A stretch of 64,000 nucleotides of DNA. Origin: Collinsella aerofaciens (GTDB lineage Bacteria > Actinomycetota > Coriobacteriia > Coriobacteriales > Coriobacteriaceae). Shown piece after piece: positions 7,776-16,165 of this stretch. Position 1 is the first letter of the stretch. Each line of letters starts with the position of its first letter. The position numbers were made by a program, and so were the translations under genes. The notes under the pieces were generated by a model, which was not told the origin of the DNA, made no database searches, and saw only the letters and a program-made list of their open reading frames with translations. The stretch is from assembly GCA_021639365.1 (NCBI GenBank), contig JAJXHK010000008.1, forward strand, positions 1 through 64,000, in the 5' to 3' direction.

Positions 7776-8513
7776 TTAGGCCGTGATCATTTTGACGCGC
7801 TCACCGATTTTGGCGTCGCGCTTGTCGGAGATGACAGTAAAGCCCTCCAAATCGCGCACCTTTACATTTGAAAACACGTGGAACTTGGAACTATCGGCGA
7901 GCACGTAACTCGTCTGGGCGTTCTGCATCACGATGCGCTTTTTGATGGCCTCGGGATAACCCGGCGTCATGATGCCGCGGTCCTCGTCCACCGCGTTGAC
8001 GCCTATAAACGCCCGGTCAAAATACAGCTCACGCAACGTGTTCTCCACCATTGGCCCGGTCAGTGAGCAGGTGACGGGATTGAAGTCGCCGCCAATAACC
8101 ACCACCTTGGCCGCGAGCTCGCCCGTAAAGCGACATGCATAGCCATTGGTGGTGTAGATGGTTACCGGCTTATCAACGAGTATGCCCAGGAGGGCCGTCG
8201 CAGTGGTACCAGAATCGACATAGACTGTCTCGCCGTCCTCGACCTCCGCCGCCGCGCGGCGCGCGATCAGGTCTTTCTCGCTACTCCGCTGCGCGCCCTT
8301 TTCAAAGACACTCGCCTCGTGAGCCGCAGAATGCAGCTTGACCGCACCACCGGTCAGATACTCGATGCTCCCCCGCTTCTCGAGCTCCTTGAGGTCGCGG
8401 CGCAGCGTAGACATCGACACGTCGGGCATAAAGGCCGCGAGCTCGTCGATCTTGAGCAGGTCGGCCTCCCTAAGCTTGTTAAGAATCAGTTCATGGCGCT
8501 CATACGGAATCAT
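7776..8513 (-). CDS. DeoR-family transcriptional regulator
   Basis: A 245-residue sugar-metabolism regulator. The N-terminal winged helix-turn-helix reads PYERHELILNKLREADLLKIDELAAFMPDVS and onward through LRRDLKELEKRG (residues about 2-52), the DeoR signature. The C-terminal sugar-phosphate sensor domain resembles ribose-5-phosphate isomerase folds, with DSGTTATALL (about 108) and VIGGDFNP. I chose the ATG at 8513 because GGAAGGA lies six bases upstream. It is separated by a terminator from the PTS/isomerase operon next door, which it most likely controls; the phased repeat in that operon's promoter is a candidate binding site. Confidence 0.85.
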   Translation of the reverse strand: MIPYERHELILNKLREADLLKIDELAAFMPDVSMSTLRRDLKELEKRGSIEYLTGGAVKLHSAAHEASVFEKGAQRSSEKDLIARRAAAEVEDGETVYVDSGTTATALLGILVDKPVTIYTTNGYACRFTGELAAKVVVIGGDFNPVTCSLTGPMVENTLRELYFDRAFIGVNAVDEDRGIMTPGYPEAIKKRIVMQNAQTSYVLADSSKFHVFSNVKVRDLEGFTVISDKRDAKIGERVKMITA

Positions 8514-8574
8514 CGGCGTTCCTTCCTTTTCATCTATTTTCAAAGTTTAACCTAATTAAGCCAAGCAAAAGCAA

Positions 8575-8607
8575 AAAGGGTCGCTGCCATATAAGCAGCG
8601 ACCCTTT
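8575..8607 (-). terminator. terminator of the PTS operon
   Basis: AAAGGGTCGCTGC (8575-8587) and GCAGCGACCCTTT (8595-8607) form a 13-bp stem with a seven-base loop; on the minus strand it is followed by TTGC and T-rich sequence. Confidence 0.85.
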
Positions 8608-8663
8608 ATCAGATGGAGGTCGGTCTTGGCCTTGAGCTCATGACGCAGGGTCTCAAAGCGAGA

Positions 8664-10037
8664 TTAGGCGAGTTGATCGTCCTTACCAGTAAAGATGTAG
8701 CCGAGCACGCCGGCAACAACAGCCGAAATAGCCATGCCGATCATGGCGAAAGCGAAGTTCATCGGGTCGGAGGAGACGAAGGCCGGGAACGTGGTGACGG
8801 AGCCAAAGACAAAGGCAGTGGTGACGACCTTGAAGAGGCCGAGGAACGCACCGCCGCAGGCACCGCCGATGATCTGAGCCAGGAAGAGCTTCTTGTTCTT
8901 GACGAGCATGCCAAAGAGCGTGGGCTCGATGATGGCAGAGAGGCAGATGGTCACGGCGCCGGTCATGGCAAAGCTCTTGAGCTTCTGGTCGCGGGCCTTG
9001 AGGAAGACGCCGAGGGCGCACCCGATAACGGCAAAGTTGCAGGCAAAGGTGGCCGGGCAAATGTAGTCGAAACCGTTGGAGGCAATATTGTTAATCATGA
9101 TGGGGTTAACGGCCCAGTGAATACCCATCGAGACGAGCACGGACCAGCCGCCGCCCACCAGGATGCCAGCAAGCACGTTGGAGCGGGCGATGAGCCAGTT
9201 GACCACGAAGGCGATGCCCTCGCCGGCATAGACGCCCAAGGGGCCGATCACGAGCATGGTGGCGGGAACCATGATGATCAGCGAGACCGCGGGGAGCACG
9301 ACGAGCTTAAGGGTCTCGGGCACATGCTCATCCAGGAACTTATAGAGGAACGAGTAAACCCAGATGGCGATGATGGCCGGGATAACGGTGGAGTTGTAGC
9401 TCATAAGCACCACGGGAATGCCAAAGAACTCGCTCATGGCGCCGTTGCCCGCATCGCCCATCAAGCCGATAAAGTCGGGATAGAGCAAACAGGCGCAGAT
9501 CAGGGCCGACAGATACGGGCTCGCACCAAAGCGTTTGCCCGATGAGAAGCCCAGAAGCACCGGCAGGAAGTAGAACACGCTCATCGAGAGGGTGTAGAGG
9601 ATGGTGTAGGTGCCCGTGCCCTCGGTGATAAGGCCAAGCTGAACCGCAAGGATCAGCAGGCCGCGGAGGATACCGGAGCCGGCCATGGCGGGCAGCAGCG
9701 GAGCAAAGACGCCCGAGATGGCGGAGAAGATCTTAGAGACGATGCCCTCGTCAGAGGAGGCGCTTGTGGAGACCTCGGCGCCCGAACCCTTGACGAGCGG
9801 CTCGAACTTCTCGTAGAGCTTGGGCACCTCGGTGCCGATCAGCACCTGGTACTGGCCGGCAGAGTTGACGGTGTTGACCACGCCGTCAACCTCCTTGACG
9901 GCCGCGTCGTCGCACCTGGAATCGTCGCGCAGGTTCAAGCGAAGACGGGTAGCGCAGTGTGTCATGCCCGAGATATTCTCGGGGCCGCCCACGGCGGCAA
10001 GAATGCCCTTGGCAGTAGCTTCCCAATCGCGTTTCAT
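8664..10037 (-). CDS. PTS sugar transporter, EIIBC (glucose superfamily)
   Basis: A 457-residue membrane permease of the phosphotransferase system that imports and phosphorylates a sugar. The N-terminal IIB domain carries the phosphorylated cysteine in MTHCATRLR (Cys28). After a linker rich in Ser/Glu (about 100-115), the IIC domain has about ten membrane segments and the family stretch GIHWAVNPIMINNIA. No IIA domain is attached or adjacent, so a IIA from another system must serve it, as for the beta-glucoside, trehalose or MurNAc-type permeases that this resembles. The start at 10037 has GGGGAGGT nine bases upstream. The gene follows the isomerase by seven bases in one operon. Confidence 0.87.
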   Translation of the reverse strand: MKRDWEATAKGILAAVGGPENISGMTHCATRLRLNLRDDSRCDDAAVKEVDGVVNTVNSAGQYQVLIGTEVPKLYEKFEPLVKGSGAEVSTSASSDEGIVSKIFSAISGVFAPLLPAMAGSGILRGLLILAVQLGLITEGTGTYTILYTLSMSVFYFLPVLLGFSSGKRFGASPYLSALICACLLYPDFIGLMGDAGNGAMSEFFGIPVVLMSYNSTVIPAIIAIWVYSFLYKFLDEHVPETLKLVVLPAVSLIIMVPATMLVIGPLGVYAGEGIAFVVNWLIARSNVLAGILVGGGWSVLVSMGIHWAVNPIMINNIASNGFDYICPATFACNFAVIGCALGVFLKARDQKLKSFAMTGAVTICLSAIIEPTLFGMLVKNKKLFLAQIIGGACGGAFLGLFKVVTTAFVFGSVTTFPAFVSSDPMNFAFAMIGMAISAVVAGVLGYIFTGKDDQLA

Positions 10038-10044
10038 AAAATGA

Positions 10045-10983
10045 TTACCTCCCCATCGCACAGAAGAGCTCGCGCACGAGCGCGGCCGCTTCGAGTGCAT
10101 CGTTTGCGTCGATCACGGACTGGATTTTTTCATGGCCCACGCTTTCCAGGGCGTCATTCATAAGCTTCATCATAGCGAGGTTATGAGCGCACTCCCCTTC
10201 AGCATCCTCGATAATCGGGAACGTATCGAAGTAGATGGCGTGGTCAAAGGCGTATTTCTTGAGATAGAAAAGCATTTCGAGCGTCTTGACAGGCGTAGCC
10301 ATGCCAATCATGAGCCCGTCGTCCATCACGCCGTAACCATCGTTGAGGTGAATGCCGTAGAGCTTGCCGGCGCGGCCGAAGATATCGGTAGCCATCGCGG
10401 GGTTCTCGTGCTTCATGAGCATATGACAGTAATCGAGCGTGACACCCAAATTCTCGCGGTCCACCGCGTTGAGGATCATGCCGGTGAGGCCCATCGTATC
10501 GATATAGGCGTAGCTGCGCTCCTCATAGGGCTTGTACTCGATGGAGATATGCAGGTCGGGTGCATAGTCGCAGACCGCCTGGAACGCCTTAACGAGGTTG
10601 TCAAACACGCGGGTGTAGTCGATCTGGAAGCTGTAGTCAAAGCCATCGTGACCGAGCCAGATCGTCACGGTATCGCCGCCGCAGGCGCGACAGTAGTCGC
10701 AGGCCTCATAGCAGAGCTTAAGCGCCTCCCCAGCGAGCGCGGGATCCTGGTTGCCCAGGTCACCATTGATGAAGTCGCTGCGGAAACGAAGGGCCGTGCC
10801 GTTGAGCTTGAGATCGTGCGCGTCGAGCTTGGCCTTCATCTCCTCGGCGGAGATGCCTGCCACATGCTCGGGGTAGTTAAGGTCCACATGGGTGAGGCCG
10901 ACACGCTGGAATTGATCGAAGACGTGGTCGATGTTCTTCTCACCGGTTCGGTAGTAAGAGTTGATACGGGTTGCGAATTTCAT
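10045..10983 (-). CDS. sugar phosphate isomerase/epimerase (TIM barrel)
   Basis: A 312-residue xylose-isomerase-like TIM-barrel protein of the IolE/UlaE superfamily. Metal-site candidates are the glutamate in SIEYKPYEE, the aspartate and histidine in TLDYCHML and the histidine/aspartate in YGIHLNDGYG. It probably isomerises the sugar phosphate delivered by the PTS permease encoded seven bases downstream. The substrate is not deducible. GGAAAGG lies about ten bases before the ATG. It is the first gene of the operon, under the promoter near 11072-11100. Confidence 0.8.
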   Translation of the reverse strand: MKFATRINSYYRTGEKNIDHVFDQFQRVGLTHVDLNYPEHVAGISAEEMKAKLDAHDLKLNGTALRFRSDFINGDLGNQDPALAGEALKLCYEACDYCRACGGDTVTIWLGHDGFDYSFQIDYTRVFDNLVKAFQAVCDYAPDLHISIEYKPYEERSYAYIDTMGLTGMILNAVDRENLGVTLDYCHMLMKHENPAMATDIFGRAGKLYGIHLNDGYGVMDDGLMIGMATPVKTLEMLFYLKKYAFDHAIYFDTFPIIEDAEGECAHNLAMMKLMNDALESVGHEKIQSVIDANDALEAAALVRELFCAMGR

Positions 10984-11071
10984 CGCTGAGCTGCCTTTCC
11001 TGTAAGGAAACGTTCAAGCGGGAAGCCCCGACCGTTGCGCGCATTTGGACAGGTACCTCTTCCGCAACTAC

Positions 11072-11100
11072 AGTCTATTGCAACTATTTCTCATTCGCAA
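11072..11100 (-). promoter_or_regulatory. promoter of the PTS/isomerase operon
   Basis: Minus-strand -35 TTGCGA (11095-11100) and -10 TAGACT (11072-11077) are separated by exactly 17 bases, placing the start of transcription near 11065 and giving an untranslated leader of about 80 bases. Confidence 0.55.
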
Positions 11101-11150
11101 TCATCTTTTTCCATTCTTATTCATGTAGTTTCATAGTTATTGCATAGTGA
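11091..11150. repeat. 10-bp phased TCAT repeat (operator-like)
   Basis: CAT occurs at 11092, 11102, 11112, 11122, 11132 and 11143, that is, six times at 10, 10, 10, 10 and 11 bases. The decamers are TCATTCGCAA, TCATCTTTTT, CCATTCTTAT, TCATGTAGTT, TCATAGTTAT and TGCATAGTGA. The array overlaps the -35 and extends upstream, a good place for a DeoR-type regulator to bind one face of the helix. The rest of 10984-11353 holds only the terminator at 11269. Confidence 0.5.
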
Positions 11151-11268
11151 ACCAGCTTTTACCTGTACTTTAGTTGATGAATACACCTGACACTCGTTGA
11201 AACTTTATGATTCTCCTTGATTTCAACTACCGTTTACCGCCGAATATCAACCATTCACCGGCAAAGAA

Positions 11269-11301
11269 AAAGCACCTGCCCACTATGCAGGCAGGTGCTT
11301 T
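11269..11301 (-). terminator. cyuA terminator
   Basis: AAAGCACCTGCC (11269-11280) and GGCAGGTGCTTT (11290-11301) pair perfectly and are followed on the minus strand by TTCTTTG. Confidence 0.85.
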
Positions 11302-11353
11302 ACAGCCACATGCGCGACGACTTCAACAGGAAAAATGCAGTATCTCAGAGCCC

Positions 11354-12676
11354 TTAGCAGTCGACGACGGTTTTGCCGATCATGATGTTGAGGATCTCGA
11401 CGTCGGTATCCTTCATGCCCACGCGGCCCACGTAGCCCATGCTGGCAATCGTCTGCTCGACGGTATCCTGAATGAGGCCCTCGCCGGCGCGGAAGCCGCG
11501 GCCCTGCATGGCCATATCGTGGCCCAGAATCGCAGCATCAACGGCAGCGGAAATCTTAGCCGCGCAACTCGCCTTGGCGCCATCGCACACGATGCCGCCC
11601 ACGTTGCCGAGCGTGTTCGAAACCGTCGCGCCAATCTGCTCGCGCGTGCCACCGCACAGCCAGGTAATGGCAGCACCGGCACCGCACGCAGCGCAAATAG
11701 CGCCACAAAACGCCGAGAGCGCACCAATATAGCTCTTGATATGCACGGCGATGAGATCGGACAGCATCACGGCACGCACCAGGCGCTCGTGGTCGCAGCG
11801 TAGGTACTCGGCATACTCCATAACGGGCAAGGCGCAGGTAATGCCCTGATTGCCCGAGCCGCACACGATGGCGACCGGCAGCGCACAGCCGTTCATGCGG
11901 GCGTCGGACCCGGCGGCTGCACGGGCACGGGCACGGCAGGCGACGTCATCGGCGCGAGCGCCCAACAGCGTACGGCCAACCTCGGCGCCCCAAGCGTGCG
12001 CCAGGCCCTCGGCACTGATCGCGCCGTTCAGCTCAATCTGACGCTCAACGGCAGCGCGGGCGCTCTCGATGTCGCCGCCCTCGATAAAGTCGATGATGGA
12101 CTCGATCGACATGGGCGTGTCGGCGCTATCTGCCACACGCTCGGCCACGACGCGCTCGGCGCAGGCGGCACACTCCCCCGCCGACTTGCCGCATACCGGA
12201 ATACCGTCGAGCGTATGGCACGTGACATTGGTGTGGTGGTCGGTAATCTCGACGACCGCAACATGGCCCCCGGCCGTGGCAGTCACCTTGATGTAGAGGT
12301 TGGGCACACCCTCGACAAGCGACACATCGCAATAGCCGGCATCGGCGAGGAGCTCGGACACGCGAGCACGGTCTTCGTCGTTAACGCTCTCGAGCACCTC
12401 GAGCGCGCTCTTGGCGTCACCGCCCGCGGCGCCCAGCACGGCCGCGGCCTCAATACCGTGCATGCCGCCCGAGTTGGGCACGGTCACGCTCTTAACGTTC
12501 TTGATGATATTGCCTGAGCAGGCAACATCCATATGATCGGGTTCGCAACCGAGCGTCTGGCTCGCCAGCGCCGCTGCATAGGCAACGGCAATGGGCTCGG
12601 TGCAGCCGAGCGCGCAGACAAGCTCGCGGTTCAAGACATCGCAAAAAGCGGCATCGCGGATGGAATCGGTAGGCAT
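11354..12676 (-). CDS. cyuA: L-cysteine desulfidase / UPF0597 protein (CyuA-like)
   Basis: A 440-residue protein of the serine dehydratase-alpha superfamily, UPF0597 branch (E. coli CyuA/YhaM). By family it holds a 4Fe-4S cluster and breaks cysteine into pyruvate, ammonia and sulfide, mainly under anaerobic conditions. Landmarks are ALGCTEPIA (about 22-30), ACSGNIIKN, PNSGGMHGIEAAA, CGSGNQG and the cysteine-rich stretch AFCGAICAACGAGAAITWLCGG. I use the ATG at 12676, preceded by AGGAGATTCCT; a longer frame upstream lacks a ribosome site. It is a single gene with its own terminator. No transporter gene (cyuP) is next to it. Confidence 0.82.
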   Translation of the reverse strand: MPTDSIRDAAFCDVLNRELVCALGCTEPIAVAYAAALASQTLGCEPDHMDVACSGNIIKNVKSVTVPNSGGMHGIEAAAVLGAAGGDAKSALEVLESVNDEDRARVSELLADAGYCDVSLVEGVPNLYIKVTATAGGHVAVVEITDHHTNVTCHTLDGIPVCGKSAGECAACAERVVAERVADSADTPMSIESIIDFIEGGDIESARAAVERQIELNGAISAEGLAHAWGAEVGRTLLGARADDVACRARARAAAGSDARMNGCALPVAIVCGSGNQGITCALPVMEYAEYLRCDHERLVRAVMLSDLIAVHIKSYIGALSAFCGAICAACGAGAAITWLCGGTREQIGATVSNTLGNVGGIVCDGAKASCAAKISAAVDAAILGHDMAMQGRGFRAGEGLIQDTVEQTIASMGYVGRVGMKDTDVEILNIMIGKTVVDC

Positions 12677-12850
12677 AGGAATCTCCTGCTTACATAACGG
12701 ACTGGGCTCTCGATAATAGTTAGCTCTTTTATTTGATAACAATGCATCAAAAACCGCAACCATGGTTCCGACGGACGGCGTTCAAGCGCAATCTGACGGC
12801 ATTCATTCATGAAAAGCTAGTCTTGTTGCATGCTAAAGCGTTTGACCAAA

Positions 12851-12866
12851 AAACGCTCGAGCGTTT
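12851..12866. promoter_or_regulatory. perfect 16-bp palindrome upstream of rpiB
   Basis: AAACGCTCGAGCGTTT is a perfect palindrome 82 bases before the rpiB start codon; a possible -10 (TATCAT) lies about 25 bases downstream. It is shaped like a LacI-type operator but matches neither operator set elsewhere in the window. Confidence 0.4.
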
Positions 12867-12947
12867 ACGCAAAAGACGCGCTATCATGCAGTCGAACGCG
12901 GTAAAACCTTTAGCAATTCCGCCGCACGGACCAGAAAGGAACCACCT

Positions 12948-13415
12948 ATGAAGATCGGTATCGGTAACGACCACGCCGCCGTCGAGCTCAAGAACATCAT
13001 TTCCGAGCATCTTAAGGAGCGCGGCTGCGAGGTCGTGAACTTTGGCACCGACACCTCCGAGAGCTTCGACTACCCCATCGCCGGCTACAAGGTGGGCAAG
13101 GCCGTTGCCAACGGTGATGTCGACCTGGGCATTCTGATCTGCGGCACCGGCGTCGGCATTAGCCTTGCCGCCAACAAGGTCGAGGGCGTGCGCGCCGTCG
13201 TGTGCTCCGAGCCTTTCAGCGCCAAGCTCTCCCGTATGCACAACAACACCAACGTGCTCGCCTTTGGCGCTCGCGTCGTGGGCTCCGAGCTCGCCAAGAT
13301 GATCGTCGACGAGTGGCTCGACGCCGAGTTTGAGGGCGGCCGTCACGAGCGTCGCGTCAACCTCCTCAACGAGATCGACCAGACTCGCGGCCTTAAGGTC
13401 GTCGACGAGGCTTAA
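12948..13415 (+). CDS. rpiB: ribose-5-phosphate isomerase B
   Basis: A 155-residue RpiB/LacAB-family isomerase interconverting ribose-5-phosphate and ribulose-5-phosphate. Visible are the N-terminal GNDHAAVELK (His9), GTDTSESFDYP, the catalytic cysteine in LICGTGVGIS (Cys65) and MHNNTNVLAFGARV (His about 102). AGAAAGGAACC precedes the ATG. A close paralogue lies at 20434-20901, roughly three quarters identical by eye; this copy is single and not beside a regulator, so it is the likely housekeeping enzyme. It ends at a strong hairpin. Confidence 0.92.
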   Translation: MKIGIGNDHAAVELKNIISEHLKERGCEVVNFGTDTSESFDYPIAGYKVGKAVANGDVDLGILICGTGVGISLAANKVEGVRAVVCSEPFSAKLSRMHNNTNVLAFGARVVGSELAKMIVDEWLDAEFEGGRHERRVNLLNEIDQTRGLKVVDEA

Positions 13416-13442
13416 AGCCTAACAACGCCACAAGCTAACAGC

Positions 13443-13481
13443 AGAGGGCCCGCCCGGAACGCACATCCGGGCGGGCCCTCT
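13443..13481 (+). terminator. rpiB terminator
   Basis: A 16-base perfect stem: AGAGGGCCCGCCCGGA (13443-13458) with TCCGGGCGGGCCCTCT (13466-13481). Confidence 0.85.
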
Positions 13482-13504
13482 TAGTAGATATTTGTCATAA
13501 AAAA

Positions 13505-13534
13505 GGGCGCCGCGGATGGAGTTCCGCGGCGCCC
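13505..13534 (-). terminator. ndk terminator
   Basis: GGGCGCCGCGGA and TCCGCGGCGCCC form a perfect stem with a six-base loop; on the minus strand it is followed by six or more T (13499-13504). Confidence 0.9.
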
Positions 13535-13572
13535 AAGCCACACGCTAACAGCTTTAAGGAGTCAAAGCTGGT

Positions 13573-13977
13573 TTAGCCAAAGAAACGCTTGATCTCGATC
13601 TCGGCGTTCTCCAGGCAGTCGGAGCCGTGGATCACGTTGGCGTTGACATCGACGGCAAAGTCGCCGCGGATAGTGCCAGGAGCGGCCTCAAGCGGGTTGG
13701 TGGCACCCATGAGGGTGCGCATCTTAGCAACAGCGGAAAGACCGGAAACGACCATCTTGACGACCGGGCCGCTGGTCATAAAGTCGCACAGGTTGCCAAA
13801 GAAGGGCTTGTCGTTGAGGTGAGCGTAGTGCTCCTCGACGGTGGCGCGCTCAAGCGTGGTCATCTCCATGCGCTCGATAACAAGGCCGCTGCGCTCAATG
13901 CGAGCAACGATCTCGCCGATCTTGCGATCGCGCACGGCGTCGGGCTTAATCATGATGAAGGTCTTCTCGATAGCCAT
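13573..13977 (-). CDS. ndk: nucleoside diphosphate kinase
   Basis: A 134-residue enzyme that transfers the gamma phosphate of ATP to nucleoside diphosphates through a phosphohistidine. It shows FIMIKPDAV (7-15), NPLEAAPGTIRGDF (94-107) and the active-site NVIHGSDCLENAEIEI with His117. The start at 13977 is chosen because AAAGGCTACCTT precedes it and because members begin with this MxxEKTFxMIKP pattern. It is monocistronic, with a promoter at 14041-14069 and a strong terminator. Confidence 0.95.
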   Translation of the reverse strand: MAIEKTFIMIKPDAVRDRKIGEIVARIERSGLVIERMEMTTLERATVEEHYAHLNDKPFFGNLCDFMTSGPVVKMVVSGLSAVAKMRTLMGATNPLEAAPGTIRGDFAVDVNANVIHGSDCLENAEIEIKRFFG

Positions 13978-14040
13978 AAGGTAGCCTTTCAAGTTGGTTC
14001 GCGCGTGCCCAAGTCCCATTCCGGCACCCGCCTGGACTGC

Positions 14041-14069
14041 ATCGTAACAGAGTTTTAGCTGCAGTTAAA
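14041..14069 (-). promoter_or_regulatory. ndk promoter
   Basis: Minus-strand -35 TTTAAC (14064-14069) and -10 TACGAT (14041-14046), 17 bases apart, about 60 bases before the ndk start codon. Just upstream, TTTATTGAAGCG is repeated directly at 14080-14091 and 14098-14109 (18 bases apart). The rest of 13978-14361 shows no gene, only the argH terminator. Confidence 0.5.
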
Positions 14070-14282
14070 CAAAAAGCTGTTTATTGAAGCGCTGCAATTT
14101 ATTGAAGCGTTCCATATGTGTCACTTCTGTTTCGAAGCCCGACTAGAGTACCATCCACCCCGCCATCAACCGCATCGAACCGAGCAGACGGTCGGTTGCC
14201 GCCCGTGAACGTACCCCCTTCACAAGCTGCCCAAAGGTCCTACAGAAGTTCTCGACAAGCCCCTCCCCCGTGGCAACAAAAT

Positions 14283-14310
14283 ACGGACGCCCGCATCAGC
14301 AGGCGCCCGT
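14283..14310 (-). terminator. argH terminator
   Basis: ACGGACGCCCGC and GCAGGCGCCCGT form an imperfect 12-base stem; the minus strand continues ATTTTGTT. Confidence 0.6.
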
Positions 14311-14361
14311 AAAAGCAAAACGATTTATCAATAAATGACTGAAACAGCTTTAGACAGGACC

Positions 14362-15792
14362 TTAATTTGCCCCATGACCCATCTCGACGACCTTGGTCAG
14401 CGAACCAAACGTGACCTCATCGGCCGAAAGCTGCGCCTCGGCACGCTCCAGCTGCACGGCGACGGCGGCAGGCGCGGTACCGCCCTCAGTCGTGCGCGCG
14501 GCGACAATCGATGGGATGTCAAGCGCCTCGGTAATATCGTGCTCAAAGAGCGGACTTGCCTCCTGGAACACCTCAAACGGCAGGTCCTCAAGATTGCAGT
14601 CACGCTTCTCGCACATCAGGACCAGGTGGCCCACCACGGCGTGCGCCTCGCGGAACGGCAGGCCGCGCTTAGCCAAGTAGTCGGCAACGTCGGTAGCGGC
14701 CAGGTGGCCCACGCCGCACTCGCGGGCCATGGCGTCCTCGTTGACGGTCCAGGTCGAGATCATGCCGGCCATAACGGACAGGCACTGCATGAGCGTATGG
14801 GCGGTATCGAGCGCGCCCTCCTTGTCCTCCTGCAGGTCCTTGTTATAGGCCAGCGGCAGGCCCTTCATGGTCACCAGCAGTTGCACCAGGTTGCCGTACA
14901 CGCGACCGCTCTTGCCACGGATAAGTTCGGCGAAGTCGGGGTTCTTCTTCTGCGGCATGATGGAAGAGCCGGTGGAGTACGAGTCGGACAGCGTGATGAA
15001 ACCGAACTCGGAGCTCGACCACAGCACGATCTCCCCGGAGAGGCGCGACAGGTGCATGGCCATAACGGAGCCGGCATAGTGCAGGTCGAGCAGGAAGTCG
15101 CGGTCGGAAACGGCGTCGAGCGAGTTGGGAATCACACCAGCAAAGCCAAGTTCGGCGGCCGTCATCTGGCGATCGAGCGGATAGCTCGTACCGGCAAGCG
15201 CTGCGGCACCCAATGGGCAGTTATCTGCGGCATCGAAAGCGGCCTTCAGGCGCGTAAAGTCGCGCGCGAACATCCAGGAATACGCCAGCAGATGATGCGA
15301 TAACAACACAGGCTGGGCGTGCTGCATGTGCGTGTAGCCGGGAAGAATGACCTTGTCGTACTTCTTAGCCACATCCACCAGCACATGGCGCAGCGAAAGA
15401 TTAGCCTCCATAAGCTCCTTGGCCAGCGCCTTGACGCCCAGGCGGGTATCGGTCGCCACCTGGTCGTTGCGCGAACGTCCGGTATGTAGGCGCTTGCCCG
15501 CCTCGCCAATGCGACGTGTCAGCTCGCTTTCGATGGACATATGAATGTCCTCGTCGTTGATGTCGAAGGTAAAGTTGCCGGCATCGATATCCTGCTCGAT
15601 TCCGCTCAGGCCCTCGGCAATCGCTTGCTCATCCTCGGCACTAATGATGCCCTGGGCGGCCAGCATCTTGGCATGGGCCTTAGAGCCGGCAATATCCTGC
15701 TTATAGAGATGCTTATCGACCGGCAGCGACGCGCCAAACTCCTGCGTGACCTCGGCCACGCCCGCCTCAAAACGACCACCCCAAAGAGCCAT
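14362..15792 (-). CDS. argH: argininosuccinate lyase
   Basis: A 476-residue fumarase/aspartase-superfamily enzyme that splits argininosuccinate to arginine and fumarate, the last step of arginine synthesis. Landmarks are WGGRFE (4-9), HTGRSRNDQVATD, HMQHAQPVLL and the superfamily signature GSSIMPQKKNPD (about 276-287), whose flexible loop carries the catalytic serine. The start at 15792 has AAAGGGG eight bases upstream. argG lies 530 bases upstream on the same strand with a small ORF between, so the three may share a transcript. Confidence 0.95.
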   Translation of the reverse strand: MALWGGRFEAGVAEVTQEFGASLPVDKHLYKQDIAGSKAHAKMLAAQGIISAEDEQAIAEGLSGIEQDIDAGNFTFDINDEDIHMSIESELTRRIGEAGKRLHTGRSRNDQVATDTRLGVKALAKELMEANLSLRHVLVDVAKKYDKVILPGYTHMQHAQPVLLSHHLLAYSWMFARDFTRLKAAFDAADNCPLGAAALAGTSYPLDRQMTAAELGFAGVIPNSLDAVSDRDFLLDLHYAGSVMAMHLSRLSGEIVLWSSSEFGFITLSDSYSTGSSIMPQKKNPDFAELIRGKSGRVYGNLVQLLVTMKGLPLAYNKDLQEDKEGALDTAHTLMQCLSVMAGMISTWTVNEDAMARECGVGHLAATDVADYLAKRGLPFREAHAVVGHLVLMCEKRDCNLEDLPFEVFQEASPLFEHDITEALDIPSIVAARTTEGGTAPAAVAVQLERAEAQLSADEVTFGSLTKVVEMGHGAN

Positions 15793-15912
15793 GGGACCGT
15801 CCCCTTTCATCTAAAACCAAAACATCGGCGCCCAAAGCAGCGCGCCCTGACGCTAAAGCGATTTATCAACCGCTAGTTTTGCACATCCCCCGCCACGCGC
15901 GGGGCTAGAGCA

Positions 15913-16083
15913 TTAATTCGAAAAGAAGTGACGCACCATGCACTTGGCGCCCATCGACTCCCTCCGGATGTTGCCCTGCGAACCGTCAATCCAAGCCTTC
16001 AGGCTCATGGGGACCTCCTCCACCTTGGCGGTATCGAGCTCAGGGGAAAGAGAAAGCAAAGCGTGAGCGATAGCATCAATCAT
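15913..16083 (-). CDS. small uncharacterised protein between argG and argH
   Basis: A 56-residue ORF with an excellent ribosome site (GAGGAG, eight bases before the ATG at 16083). It starts MIDAIAHALLSLSPELD, has an acidic amphipathic first half, then PMSLKAWIDGSQGNIRR, and ends KCMVRHFFSN. It contains no membrane segment. I do not recognise the family. Codon use matches the surrounding genes. It lies 120 bases before argH and after a hairpin that follows argG, so its role may be linked to arginine metabolism, but that rests on position only. Confidence 0.6.
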   Translation of the reverse strand: MIDAIAHALLSLSPELDTAKVEEVPMSLKAWIDGSQGNIRRESMGAKCMVRHFFSN

Positions 16084-16135
16084 AGTAGGTACTCCTCAGA
16101 TATACATAGGCACAAGGCCGTCAAATCGATAGAAA

Positions 16136-16165
16136 GAGCCCCGCCGGACAACCCCGGCGGGGCTC
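16136..16165 (-). terminator. hairpin between argG and the small ORF
   Basis: GAGCCCCGCCGG (16136-16147) and CCGGCGGGGCTC (16154-16165) pair perfectly; the minus strand continues TTTCTATC, a weak T-run, about 160 bases after argG ends. Read-through to argH is possible. No gene is supported in 16166-16322. Confidence 0.65.
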
